In this document: one piece after another, positions 37,909-46,167 of the stretch | Layout: every line of letters starts with the position of its first letter | Position numbering within the stretch: the first letter of the stretch is position 1 | Origin: Falsiroseomonas sp046052145 | GTDB taxonomy: Bacteria; Pseudomonadota; Alphaproteobacteria; Acetobacterales; Acetobacteraceae | Assembly: GCA_046052145.1 (NCBI GenBank) | Contig: JBJOMW010000006.1 | Location: 102,907 to 166,906 of the forward strand | Length of the DNA stretch: 64,000 nt | Reading direction: 5' to 3' | Translations under genes and position numbers: made by a program | The notes under the pieces: generated by a model | What the model saw: only the letters and a program-made list of their open reading frames with translations | Databases searched by the model: none | Told to the model about the DNA's origin: nothing

Positions 37909-37932
37909 ATGTGGACGTAATCCATATTGCCG
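37909..37932. promoter_or_regulatory. candidate operator/promoter element shared with 7532-7555
   Basis: It matches the reverse complement of 7532-7555 at 20 of 24 positions. Read on the plus strand the shared core is TGGAC-N-TAAT-NN-ATATTGCCG, followed by the palindrome CCGTACGG (37930-37937). It lies between iclR and the SDR gene. CGTAAT could act as a -10 box toward the SDR, giving a leader of about 35 bases. The regulator that would bind it is not known. Confidence 0.45.
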
Positions 37933-37961
37933 TACGGCCTCAAGCTGTCTCTCATGCCTCC

Positions 37962-38729
37962 ATGGAAGACACGTCAGCAGCATCGCGCGTTGCGCTCGTC
38001 ACCGGTGGCGGGCGGGGAATTGGCCGGGGCTGCGCACGCGCGCTGGCGCGCGCCGGGTTCGATATCGCCCTGGTCGATATCCTGGTGCCCGAGATGGAGA
38101 TCACGGCCGCGGAAATCCGCTCGCTTGGCCGCCGCGTTCTATGCCTGGAGGCCGATGTCGCCGATCACGCCCGCGCGAAGCAGGTGGTGCAGGAGGTCGT
38201 GGCGCAGTTCGGCCGAGTCGATTTCCTGCTGAACAATGCCGGCCGCGCGCAGCCCAAGGGCATCCTGGAGATCACCGAGGCCGAGTTCGACGGCAGCATC
38301 GCCCTCAATCTCAAGAGCTGCTTCAACTATATCCAGGCCGTCGTGCCCCAGATGCGCGCCCAAGGCGGCGGGCGCATCGCCTCGATGTCGTCGCTCAATG
38401 CGCTGTCCGGCGGGGTCACGGCCGCGGTCAGCCGCTTCGCCTATGCCAGCGCCAAGGCCGGCATCCTTGGCATGACGCGCGCCCTGGCGAAGGAGCTTGG
38501 GCCGGACATCCTGGTCAATGCGATCTGCCCCGGCCTGATCAAGACGGAGCTGGCGAAGAACCCCGTTATCATCCAGCGCGGGGATGCGCTGGCGCGGGAA
38601 GGGATCGCGCTGGGCCGGGTTGGTTCGGTGGATGACGTGGCGCAGGTCGTGCTCTTCCTCGCGACCTCCGAGCCCTGCTTCATCACCGGCCAGCATTTCG
38701 TGGTGGATGGATTCCAATACCATGTCTGA
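37962..38729 (+). CDS. SDR family oxidoreductase
   Basis: A 255-residue classical SDR: ALVTGGGRGIGRGCARALAR (cofactor binding), LLNNAGRAQPKG, SMSSLNALSGG with the catalytic Tyr-Lys in YASAKAGILG, and FITGQHFVVDGFQ near the end. The ATG at 37962 follows the divergent control region. Its 3' end overlaps the deacetylase gene by eight bases. Substrate unknown; neighbours suggest a hydroxy-acid or cyclic amide pathway. Confidence 0.92.
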   Translation: MEDTSAASRVALVTGGGRGIGRGCARALARAGFDIALVDILVPEMEITAAEIRSLGRRVLCLEADVADHARAKQVVQEVVAQFGRVDFLLNNAGRAQPKGILEITEAEFDGSIALNLKSCFNYIQAVVPQMRAQGGGRIASMSSLNALSGGVTAAVSRFAYASAKAGILGMTRALAKELGPDILVNAICPGLIKTELAKNPVIIQRGDALAREGIALGRVGSVDDVAQVVLFLATSEPCFITGQHFVVDGFQYHV

Positions 38730-39615
38730 CCCGACCCGCCCCTGGGAATGGCCCGAAGCGACGTGGCGCGGCATGGTCGAGCGCGCCCGCGCCGGCCGCA
38801 GCCTGAAGCCGACCCATTGGCCGGGCGGCGCGCGCTGCGCCGTCACGCTGTCCTTCGACGCGGATCACGAAACCATCCCGCTGCGCGACGGCGACCCCAG
38901 CCCGATGCGCATCAGCCAGGGCCAGTACGGCGCACGCCAGGGCGTGCCGCGCATCCGCGCACTTTTGGCGCGGCACTCCATCCCCGCGACCTTCTTCTAC
39001 CCCGGCGTCTCTGCCTTGCTGCACGAGGATGAGGTGCGGGCGGTGGCGCAGGACGGCCATGAGATCGGCCTGCATTCCTGGATCCATGAGAAGAACACAG
39101 ACCTGGACTATGAGGCGGAGCGTTCGGTCAATCTGCGCGCCGCCGAGGTGCTGACACGGCTGGCCGGGCGCGCACCGGTCGGGATGCGGACAGCGAGCTG
39201 GGATTTCTCGGTCAACACGATGCGCATCATCCGCGAGATGGGGCTACTCTACGACAGTTCCCTGATGGGCGACGATGATCCGTACGAGCTGACCGCTGAT
39301 GGCGAGCCGACCGGCATCGTCGAATTGCCGCCCGAATGGATCCGCGACGACGCCGTCTATTTCAACATGCATCGCTTCTCGGCGCTGCGCCCCTACACGC
39401 CGCCATCGGCGGTGGAGGAGATCTTCCGCGGGGAGTTCGACGGCGCGTGGGAGGAGGGCGGCGTGTTCCTGCTGACCATGCACCCGCACCATATCGGCCA
39501 CCGAAGCCGCCTCCCCCTGCTGGACCGCCTGATCCAGCACATGAAGGCGCGCGGCAGCTGCTGGTTCTGCACGCATGAACAGTTGGCGCGCTGGTGCAAG
39601 GAGCACGCAGCGTGA
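38722..39615 (+). CDS. polysaccharide deacetylase family protein (PuuE/PgdA-like, possible cyclic imidase)
   Basis: A 297-residue NodB-fold protein without a signal peptide. Motif 1 reads TLSFDADHET (Asp-Asp) and motif 2 HSWIHEK (metal His pair). The pattern YGARQGVPRIRALLARHSIP and WDFSVNTMRIIREMG resembles the cytoplasmic PuuE allantoinase and HpPgdA group, whose members hydrolyse cyclic ureides or imides rather than chitin. The lack of a signal peptide supports a small-molecule amide substrate. It overlaps the SDR gene and precedes a Bug binding-protein gene. Confidence 0.88.
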   Translation: MSDPTRPWEWPEATWRGMVERARAGRSLKPTHWPGGARCAVTLSFDADHETIPLRDGDPSPMRISQGQYGARQGVPRIRALLARHSIPATFFYPGVSALLHEDEVRAVAQDGHEIGLHSWIHEKNTDLDYEAERSVNLRAAEVLTRLAGRAPVGMRTASWDFSVNTMRIIREMGLLYDSSLMGDDDPYELTADGEPTGIVELPPEWIRDDAVYFNMHRFSALRPYTPPSAVEEIFRGEFDGAWEEGGVFLLTMHPHHIGHRSRLPLLDRLIQHMKARGSCWFCTHEQLARWCKEHAA

Positions 39616-39661
39616 GGTCGCCCGGCTTCGCGGCCTGCAACGATTTGGGGGGAGATACGCG

Positions 39662-40645
39662 ATGACGCGCTTTGCCATTCCACGCCGGACTCTGCTGGCC
39701 GCCACCGCGGCCACACTGGCCAGTCCGGCCTTGGGTCAGGGTACCTGGCCGACCCGGCCGCTTCGGATCGTCATCCCGTTTGGTGGCGGCGGCGGGACGG
39801 ATGTGACGACTCGCATCCTAGCCCCGCGGCTGCAGGAGATCCTCGGCCAGCCGGTGGTGGTGGAGAACCGGGCCGGCGCCGGCGGCGTGGTCGGCACGGA
39901 TTATGTGGCCAAGTTGCCGCCGAATGGCGATGTGCTGGTGCTCACCACCCTCTCGCCCATCGGGCTCTCCCCTGGGCTTCCGACGCCGATGCCCTTTGAC
40001 CCGATCCGCGATCTCACGCCGATCGCGCCGACCGTCTTCGTGCCGATTTGCCTTGGCGTGACCACCAGGGGCATTGATGCCCGGACGGGGCAGGATTTCG
40101 CGGCCCTGCTGCGCGCCAATCCGGGGAGGTTCCAGTTCGGCTCCTCCGGCGTCGGCAGTTCGGGCCACATCGCGGCCGCGACCTTCGCCATCAAGGCCGG
40201 CGCGCAGGTGGAACACGTGCCCTATCGCGGCGGTGGTCAGGTCTTTGCCGCGTTGCAGTCGGGGGAGATTCACTACTGCTGCGACATCCCCTCGCTGCTG
40301 AAGCCCTTCCACGATGCCGGCACCGCGCGAATCCTGTTCACCGCGACCGATGAGCGATCCTCGCTGATCCCCGATGTCCCGACGGCACGCGAAGCCGGCC
40401 TGCCCGACTACAAGGCCTATTCCTGGTACGGCTTCTTCGGACCCGCCGGCCTGCCCCGTCCCATCGTGGACCGGATGGCGGCGGCGGTGGAGCAGGCGCT
40501 GTCCGACCCGACCATCTCTCGCCGTTTCGAGGAGATGGGCACGCCCGCCATGCGCGGCTGGACGCCCGATCGCTTCGCCGCTTACGTCCGCGAGGAAAAC
40601 GCGACCTGGGTGCCGCTGGTCCGTAGCCTCAACATCCGCGAATAG
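39662..40645 (+). CDS. Bug/TctC family periplasmic solute-binding protein
   Basis: A 327-residue binding protein of the tripartite-tricarboxylate (Bug) class. A TAT-like signal (IPRRTLLAATAATLASPALG) precedes the family signature WPTRPLRIVIPFGGGGGTDV, ENRAGAGGVVGTDYVAK, then YRGGGQVFAALQSGEIH. Bug proteins bind carboxylates and amides in the periplasm, and many are orphan, as here: no TctA or TctB gene is nearby. GGGGGAGA precedes the ATG. Last gene of the IclR-linked run. Confidence 0.93.
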   Translation: MTRFAIPRRTLLAATAATLASPALGQGTWPTRPLRIVIPFGGGGGTDVTTRILAPRLQEILGQPVVVENRAGAGGVVGTDYVAKLPPNGDVLVLTTLSPIGLSPGLPTPMPFDPIRDLTPIAPTVFVPICLGVTTRGIDARTGQDFAALLRANPGRFQFGSSGVGSSGHIAAATFAIKAGAQVEHVPYRGGGQVFAALQSGEIHYCCDIPSLLKPFHDAGTARILFTATDERSSLIPDVPTAREAGLPDYKAYSWYGFFGPAGLPRPIVDRMAAAVEQALSDPTISRRFEEMGTPAMRGWTPDRFAAYVREENATWVPLVRSLNIRE

Positions 40646-40741
40646 CGCGGGGGAAAGGCCGCTCGCGGATGCTGCTTCGCATGATTGACGGGGTGCGCCT
40701 GGCAGGCTCACCCTTGCCACGCGCTCGCTGAGGAGGTTGCC

Positions 40742-41761
40742 TTGTCCGATTCATCCGCCACACGCCGCAGCCTCCTTGCCATGGGCGGCGGCGCCATCAC
40801 CGCCATCACGTTGCGCGATGCCTGGGCGCAGCAGCCGCGCGCGATGACCTTCGTCACGCCCTTCGCCCACATCCTGGCTTTCGTGGATGTGCTGAATGCG
40901 AGGGGCGGCGGCTACTTCGAGCGGGAAGGCCTGAACGTCACGATCGAGCAGGGCCGCGGTTCCGCCATGGCCGTGCAGCAGATCGTTGGCGGCGGCGCGC
41001 TGCTGTCGCGGACCGGCGTCGGCGACCATATCCGTGCCTCCTCCAGGCCCGGCGGGGACGAGCTGATCGCGGTGGCGACGATCAGCCAGGGATCGCCCTT
41101 CTACGTCATCAGCCACCCCAACCGCCCGGTCCGCAGCCCGGCGGATATGGCGGGCAAGACCATCGGCATCCTCTCCGTCGGCGGCGCGACCGAGATCGTG
41201 CTGGACACCATGCTGCAGGCCCGCGGCGTGGATCGGGCGCGTGTCGCCCGCCAGACGGCGCCGAACTCCCCCGCCGGCATGCAGCTGATCGAGCAGGGGC
41301 GCCTTGATGCCTACATCGTCTCGGCCGGCGTGCCGGTGGCGTTGCAGGCGGCCAATACGCCGCATGTCTCCTGGAACACCGACGACGTCGCACCCATCCC
41401 CGGTCAGTGCTACATCGCCCGCCGGTCGAGCGTCGCGCAGAATGGCGATATGGTGGTGCGCTTCCTCCGCGCGGTGAAGCGCTCGCTGGATGACATGCTG
41501 GCCGACACCGACCTGTCCCGCACCATGGCCAATCTGCGCGGCTTCGAGATTGCGGAAATGCGCAATGCCGCCCTGGCACCGGCGATCCTGCGCAACGAGA
41601 TGCAGTTCTGGCTGACCGCTGGGCGGGAGAACCTGCTGCGCAACGTGCCGGAGCGCTGGCAGCGCGGCTACGATCTGATGGCGGCGGCGGGCTTTACGCC
41701 TGCCGGTGGCCGGGCGGACGCGCTCTATACGAACGAGTTCGTGAACCGCGCGCTCGCCTGA
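40742..41761 (+). CDS. NMT1/SsuA-type ABC importer substrate-binding protein
   Basis: A 339-residue binding protein of the NMT1/THI5-like class used by sulfonate, nitrate, taurine and pyrimidine-type importers. A TAT-like signal (SSATRRSLLAMGGGAITAIT, cleavage after AWA-QQ) is followed by FDVLNARGGGYFEREGLNVT-type sequence and VRSPADMAGKTIGILSVGGA. The start is a TTG at 40742 preceded by a near-perfect GAGGAGGT; the open frame further upstream lacks a ribosome site. First gene of a seven-gene operon. Ligand unknown. Confidence 0.9.
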   Translation: MSDSSATRRSLLAMGGGAITAITLRDAWAQQPRAMTFVTPFAHILAFVDVLNARGGGYFEREGLNVTIEQGRGSAMAVQQIVGGGALLSRTGVGDHIRASSRPGGDELIAVATISQGSPFYVISHPNRPVRSPADMAGKTIGILSVGGATEIVLDTMLQARGVDRARVARQTAPNSPAGMQLIEQGRLDAYIVSAGVPVALQAANTPHVSWNTDDVAPIPGQCYIARRSSVAQNGDMVVRFLRAVKRSLDDMLADTDLSRTMANLRGFEIAEMRNAALAPAILRNEMQFWLTAGRENLLRNVPERWQRGYDLMAAAGFTPAGGRADALYTNEFVNRALA

Positions 41762-42390
41762 TGCGTTTCCGGCGGTCAGAAGCGGCGCTGCTGCTGGTCG
41801 ATCTCCAGCGCGGCTTCCTGCACCCGGAAGGCTTCGTCGCGGCGCAGGGCAGGGACGTTTCGGACTGTGCCGCCGCCGCGCGGCAGTGCTACGCGCTGGC
41901 CCGGATCGCACGCGACGCCGGGATGCCGGTGATCTGGACGCGCCATGTGCTACGCCCCGATCATGCCGATGCAGGGCTCCTGACCACCGAGTTGCGGCCG
42001 CGTCTTGGCCAGATCGGCGCCCTGGCGCGTGGGACGGCGGATATCGAGATCCCCGCCGAGGCCGGCGTGGAGCCAGGTGACTTCGTTCTCGACAAGCCGC
42101 GCTATTCTGCCTTCTTCGGCACATCGCTCGACATGCTGCTGGCGGCGAGGGGTATCCGCGCGCTGATGGTTGGCGGCGTCACCACCTCCATGTGCGTCGA
42201 ATCCAGCGTCCGCGACGCCGCCCAGCGGGATATCCGCACCTTCGTCCTGCGCGATGCCGTCGCGGATTTCGATGCTGCCCGCCATGCCGCGTCGCTGTCG
42301 GCCATGGCCTTCGGCTTCGCGCGCGTGATCGAGACGGGCGCGGCAGCGGACGCGATCGCAGCGGGCATGGCGGAGTTCCCGCTGGGCTGA
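41761..42390 (+). CDS. isochorismatase family cysteine hydrolase
   Basis: A 209-residue cysteine hydrolase with the intact triad Asp14 (LLVDLQRGF), Lys112 (LDKPRYSAFFG) and Cys145 (VGGVTTSMCVESSVRDA). The VTTSMCVES form is typical of amidases such as N-carbamoyl-sarcosine amidase, biuret hydrolase and nicotinamidase relatives rather than true isochorismatase. It overlaps the binding-protein gene by one base (TGATG). It probably removes an amide or carbamoyl group from the imported compound. Confidence 0.93.
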   Translation: MRFRRSEAALLLVDLQRGFLHPEGFVAAQGRDVSDCAAAARQCYALARIARDAGMPVIWTRHVLRPDHADAGLLTTELRPRLGQIGALARGTADIEIPAEAGVEPGDFVLDKPRYSAFFGTSLDMLLAARGIRALMVGGVTTSMCVESSVRDAAQRDIRTFVLRDAVADFDAARHAASLSAMAFGFARVIETGAAADAIAAGMAEFPLG

Positions 42391-42421
42391 GGCCGCGGTG
42401 CTGCGGAGCAACGGCGCGCGG

Positions 42422-43282
42422 ATGGACAGCATGGCAGATTCGCGTGACCATGCTGCAACCGAGCGCGGCCTGGCCGCAGAAGACAGGATGGCCGTGATGG
42501 CCCAGCCCGCCATCGCCTTCACCGGCGTCGAGAAACGCTACGCCACCCAGGACGGGCTGGTGCACGCGCTGGCCCCGACCGACCTGGCCGTCGCGCCGGG
42601 CGAATTCGTGGTGCTGCTCGGCCCTTCCGGCTGCGGCAAGACGACGATGCTGCGGATGATCGGTGGCCTGATGCCGCCAACCGCGGGCGAAATTGCGATC
42701 GAGGGCCAGAGCCTCTGGCGCGGCGGGCAGCGCCAGGCGCAGGTGCTCTCCGACCTCGGCATCGTCTTCCAGGATGCAAACCTGTTCCCCTGGCTGTCCA
42801 TCGACGAGAACATCGCGCTGCCCCTGGAATTGAAGGGCGTGGGGCGCGCCGAGCGGCTTCAGCGCGCGGCGGCGTTGACGCGACTGGTAGGCATCGAGGG
42901 TTTCGGCAAGCGCTGGCCGCGCGAATTGTCGGGCGGGATGCGCCAGCGCGCGGCGATCGCGCGGGCGCTCTCCTACGACCCGCGCATCCTGCTGATGGAC
43001 GAGCCCTTCGGCGCGCTCGACGCGATGACGCGGGAAGCGATGAACCTCGAACTGCAGCGCATCTGGATGGCGACAGGCAAGACGGTCGTGCTGGTGACGC
43101 ATTCGATCGTTGAGGCGGTCTTCCTCGCGGATCGCGTGGTGCTGCTCTCACCCCGTCCCGGCCGCATCGACTGCATCGAACAAGTGCCCTTCCCGCGGGC
43201 GCGGACGCCGGACCTGCAATCCACGCCGGAATTCCAGGCCATCGTGCGCCGCCTGCGCCAGCGCCTCAATGAGATCAGCTAG
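42422..43282 (+). CDS. ABC importer ATP-binding protein, SsuB/TauB type
   Basis: About 286 residues. Walker A is GPSGCGKTT, the Q-loop FQDANLFPWLSIDEN, the signature LSGGMRQRAAIA and Walker B ILLMDEPFGALD, with the switch His in VTHSIVEAVFLAD. The SsuB/TauB/NrtD pattern matches the NMT1-type binding protein and the permease next to it. The start is uncertain: ATG 42422 is given, but GTG 42398 and ATGs 42488 and 42497 are in frame, and the conserved part begins only at AIAFTGVEKRY. Confidence 0.92.
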   Translation: MDSMADSRDHAATERGLAAEDRMAVMAQPAIAFTGVEKRYATQDGLVHALAPTDLAVAPGEFVVLLGPSGCGKTTMLRMIGGLMPPTAGEIAIEGQSLWRGGQRQAQVLSDLGIVFQDANLFPWLSIDENIALPLELKGVGRAERLQRAAALTRLVGIEGFGKRWPRELSGGMRQRAAIARALSYDPRILLMDEPFGALDAMTREAMNLELQRIWMATGKTVVLVTHSIVEAVFLADRVVLLSPRPGRIDCIEQVPFPRARTPDLQSTPEFQAIVRRLRQRLNEIS

Positions 43283-43295
43283 GACCGCCCCCGCC

Positions 43296-44132
43296 ATGCC
43301 CGCTGCAGCGCGCGGCCCGGAGGCCGCATCCCCTGGCCCCGTCAAGCGTCGTCGATTTCCGAGCGAAGCGGCGCTGCCCTGGATCACGACGCCGCTGCTC
43401 GTCGGGACGCTGATCCTGATCTGGGACAGCTATGTGCGGATGGCCGGTGTCTCGCCGCTCATTCTGCCGCGCCCTGGTGCGGTGTGGCATGCCTGGATCG
43501 AGATGCTCGGCGACCGCCGCGCCTGGCACCACACCTGGATGACGGTCTACGCGACGCTGACGGGCTTCGCCTATGCCGCGACCATCGGCATCGTGCTTGG
43601 CGTGCTGATCGCGCGGGCGCGCTGGCTGGAACTGACGCTCAACCCCTTTATCGTCGCCACGCAGGTCATCCCGAAGGTGGCGCTGGTCCCGCTTTTCGTC
43701 CTGTGGTTCGGCTTCGGCATCACCTCGAAGGTGATCGTCGCCGCCGTGCTGTCCTTCTTCCCCATCCTGACCAACACCGCGCTCGGTGTGAAGTCGATCG
43801 AGGAGGGCCACCGCGACGTCATGGTGTCGCTGAACGCGACCCGCTGGCAGGTGTTTCGCCGGTTGGAGCTGCCTTCGGCGCTGCCCTACATCATCACCGG
43901 GCTTGAGGTCGGCATCGTGCTCGCGATCATCGGCGCCATTGTCGGCGAGTATCTCGGCGGCAGCTCGGGCCTTGGGCATCTGCTGATCGCGCGGCTGAAT
44001 GCCTTCGAGACGGATCAGATGTTCGCCGTGCTGATCCACATGTCGCTGCTGGGCTTCACCTTCTACTTCCTGATCGGCGCGCTGCGGAGGCGGCTTATTC
44101 CCTGGCACGCCTCCGCCCGCCCGAGGGTATGA
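43296..44132 (+). CDS. ABC importer permease, SsuC/TauC type
   Basis: A 278-residue membrane protein with about six helices. It has LILPRPGAVWHAWIEML, the VIPKVALVPLFVLWFGFG segment and an EAA loop (SIEEGHRDVMVSLNATRWQV) of the SsuC/TauC family. ATG 43296 has AGGA upstream at long spacing; ATG 43269, overlapping the ATPase gene, is the alternative. Its stop overlaps the acyl-CoA dehydrogenase start (ATGA), tying transport to catabolism. Confidence 0.93.
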   Translation: MPAAARGPEAASPGPVKRRRFPSEAALPWITTPLLVGTLILIWDSYVRMAGVSPLILPRPGAVWHAWIEMLGDRRAWHHTWMTVYATLTGFAYAATIGIVLGVLIARARWLELTLNPFIVATQVIPKVALVPLFVLWFGFGITSKVIVAAVLSFFPILTNTALGVKSIEEGHRDVMVSLNATRWQVFRRLELPSALPYIITGLEVGIVLAIIGAIVGEYLGGSSGLGHLLIARLNAFETDQMFAVLIHMSLLGFTFYFLIGALRRRLIPWHASARPRV

Positions 44133-45301
44133 CGCGCGCGATGCTGGGCCCCGTGACCGCAGAGCAGGCGCAGATCCTCGCCTCCGTTGAGACGTTCCTC
44201 GCGCGTGCCTTGCCGCCCGAGGAGATCCGCCGCCGCGACGCGCAGCATGTGCCGCCCTATGATTTGCTGCCCGAGATGGGCCGGGCCGGGCTCTTTGCGC
44301 TGGCTGTTCCGGTGGCAGAGGGCGGGCTTGGCGCGGATTGGCACACCGTCGCGCTGGTGCAGGAACGGCTGGGCCGCCATGCCTATATGGCCGCCTCCAT
44401 CTTCAATCGCGTTGTCGGCTTCGGGATCATGTCCGTGCTCGCCTATGGCGGTGAACGCCGGCGCCGCGAATTGCTGCCGCTGCTGATGGCAGGCGAGGCC
44501 TTCTGCGCCCTTGCCTTGACCGAGCCGCAGGCCGGCAGCGATGCGGCCGCGCTCCGGACGCGCGCCGTGCGGCACGCTGGCGGCTGGCGTATCAGCGGTC
44601 GGAAGAGCTGGATCAGCGACGCCAAGGGCGCGCGCTGGCTGATCCTGCCCGCCCGCACTGGCCCCGAGCGCGAGGGGCATCGCGGCATCTCGCTGTTCCT
44701 GGTGCCGACCGATGCGCCCGGGATCGCCATGACGCCGCTGCCGAAGATCGGCAACAACTGCATGCCGTCCTTCGATATCGGCCTGGACGAGGTCGAGGTG
44801 GGGGATGACGCCCTGCTGGGTGAGGAAGGGCGCGGCTTCGCCCAGCTGATGTCGACCTTGCATTTCTCCCGCGCCTCCATGGCTGCGACGGTGACCGGCG
44901 CGGCCGAGGCCGCGTTGCAACTGGCGCTGGACCATGCGCGGAACCGGATTCAGTTCGGCCAGCCGATCGGCCAGTTCCAGAGCGTGGCGCACCGGCTGGC
45001 CGATCTGCGGACGCGCGTCGATCTCTCCCGGCTGCTTGTCGCGCATCTGGCGCGTCTGATCTCGGCGGGTGCGCCCTGCCGGCGTGAGGCGGCGCAGGCG
45101 AAGATCGTCGCCACCGAGACGCTGCGCGACGTCACCGATGCGGGCATGCAGATCATGGCGAGCGCTGGCTATGCCGCCGGCAGCGACATGCAGCGCCTGT
45201 GGCGCGACTCGCGGCTTTATACCTTCGGCGAAGGCGCGAACGAGGTCCTGCGTGACAGCATCGCGCGCGATCTCGGGCTGGCAGCAAGGAACGTGACGTG
45301 A
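44129..45301 (+). CDS. acyl-CoA dehydrogenase family protein
   Basis: A 390-residue flavoprotein of the acyl-CoA dehydrogenase family: FCALALTEPQAGSDAAALRT (FAD and acyl contacts), KSWISDAKGARWLI, a C-terminal helical domain with RIQFGQPIGQFQSVAHRLAD, and the catalytic-base region YTFGEGANEVLRDSIAR. It oxidises an acyl-CoA alpha-beta bond, presumably after the ligase encoded at the end of the operon makes the thioester. CGAGGGT precedes the ATG, which overlaps the permease stop. Confidence 0.93.
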   Translation: MTRAMLGPVTAEQAQILASVETFLARALPPEEIRRRDAQHVPPYDLLPEMGRAGLFALAVPVAEGGLGADWHTVALVQERLGRHAYMAASIFNRVVGFGIMSVLAYGGERRRRELLPLLMAGEAFCALALTEPQAGSDAAALRTRAVRHAGGWRISGRKSWISDAKGARWLILPARTGPEREGHRGISLFLVPTDAPGIAMTPLPKIGNNCMPSFDIGLDEVEVGDDALLGEEGRGFAQLMSTLHFSRASMAATVTGAAEAALQLALDHARNRIQFGQPIGQFQSVAHRLADLRTRVDLSRLLVAHLARLISAGAPCRREAAQAKIVATETLRDVTDAGMQIMASAGYAAGSDMQRLWRDSRLYTFGEGANEVLRDSIARDLGLAARNVT

Positions 45302-46167
45302 TGGGCATCCGGGCCATAGATGCGGTGGTGAATATCTGGACGCCGGAGGCCCTGGCCGGGCGGCCGGACCGCACCGGCTTCTACACGAGCAAGATGCGCG
45401 TGAAGCGCGAGATCTTCGAGGGCATGAGCCTCAAGGACATGATCGCGCGGATGGATGCCGCGGGGATCGAGAAGGCATTCCTGATCGCCGCCAAGGTCGG
45501 CAGGCTGGGTCATCCGGCCTGCTACCATGTTGACTATCGCCTGGTCGCCGATGCCGTGCAGGCGCACCCCGATCGCTTCTTCGGCCTGGCGGGGCTGGAC
45601 CCGACAGAGGGCATGCGCGGTGTGCGGGAATTGCAGCGCGCGGTGACGGAATACGGCTTCATCGGCGCGCATTTCTATCCGCACTGGTACGAACTCTCAC
45701 CCGACCACGCCAAATGGTATCCGTTCTACGCGAAATGCGCGGAGCTCGACGTGCCGGTGCAGCTGCAGGTCGGGCAGTCCATGGTCTATGATCCGAGCTA
45801 CCCGCTGCGCTCAGTCGGCCGGCCGATCGCACTCGATGCCGTCGCCTGCGACTTCCCCGAGCTGCGGATCATCGGCATCCATGTCGGCATTCCCTGGACC
45901 GATGAGATGATCGCCATGGCGTGGAAGCATGCCAATGTCTTCATCGGCTCCGACGCGCACAGCCCGCGTTACTGGCCGGAATCCTTCGTGCACTACATTC
46001 GCAGCTACGGGCAGGACAAGGTCATCTTCGGCACCGATTTCCCGGTGCTCGACTTCGGCCGCACCATGGCGGAGATCGAGGCGCTGGGGCTGCCGGAGCC
46101 GGTGCGCGAGAAGTTCCTGCGCACCAACGCGCTGCGCATCTACAAGCTGGACGGGGGCGGTGCTTGA
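45301..46167 (+). CDS. amidohydrolase family protein
   Basis: A 288-residue TIM-barrel amidohydrolase-2 protein of the group that includes decarboxylases and hydrolases of aromatic or dicarboxylic acids. Seen are DGxG-poor N-terminus IDAVVNIWTP (the usual HxH is changed to VVN), GAHFYPHWYELS (His), IIGIHVGIPWTDE (His), GSDAHSPRYW and VIFGTDFPVLDF (metal Asp). The loss of the first HxH pair is common in metal-variant members and should be checked. It overlaps the preceding stop (GTG 45298 or ATG 45301) and the following start. Confidence 0.88.
   Translation: MGIRAIDAVVNIWTPEALAGRPDRTGFYTSKMRVKREIFEGMSLKDMIARMDAAGIEKAFLIAAKVGRLGHPACYHVDYRLVADAVQAHPDRFFGLAGLDPTEGMRGVRELQRAVTEYGFIGAHFYPHWYELSPDHAKWYPFYAKCAELDVPVQLQVGQSMVYDPSYPLRSVGRPIALDAVACDFPELRIIGIHVGIPWTDEMIAMAWKHANVFIGSDAHSPRYWPESFVHYIRSYGQDKVIFGTDFPVLDFGRTMAEIEALGLPEPVREKFLRTNALRIYKLDGGGA

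Noticed and set aside
43269..43296. Upstream ATG 43269 for the SsuC-type permease
   Set aside because: It overlaps the ATPase gene without a ribosome site, whereas ATG 43296 has AGGA upstream; kept only as an alternative.
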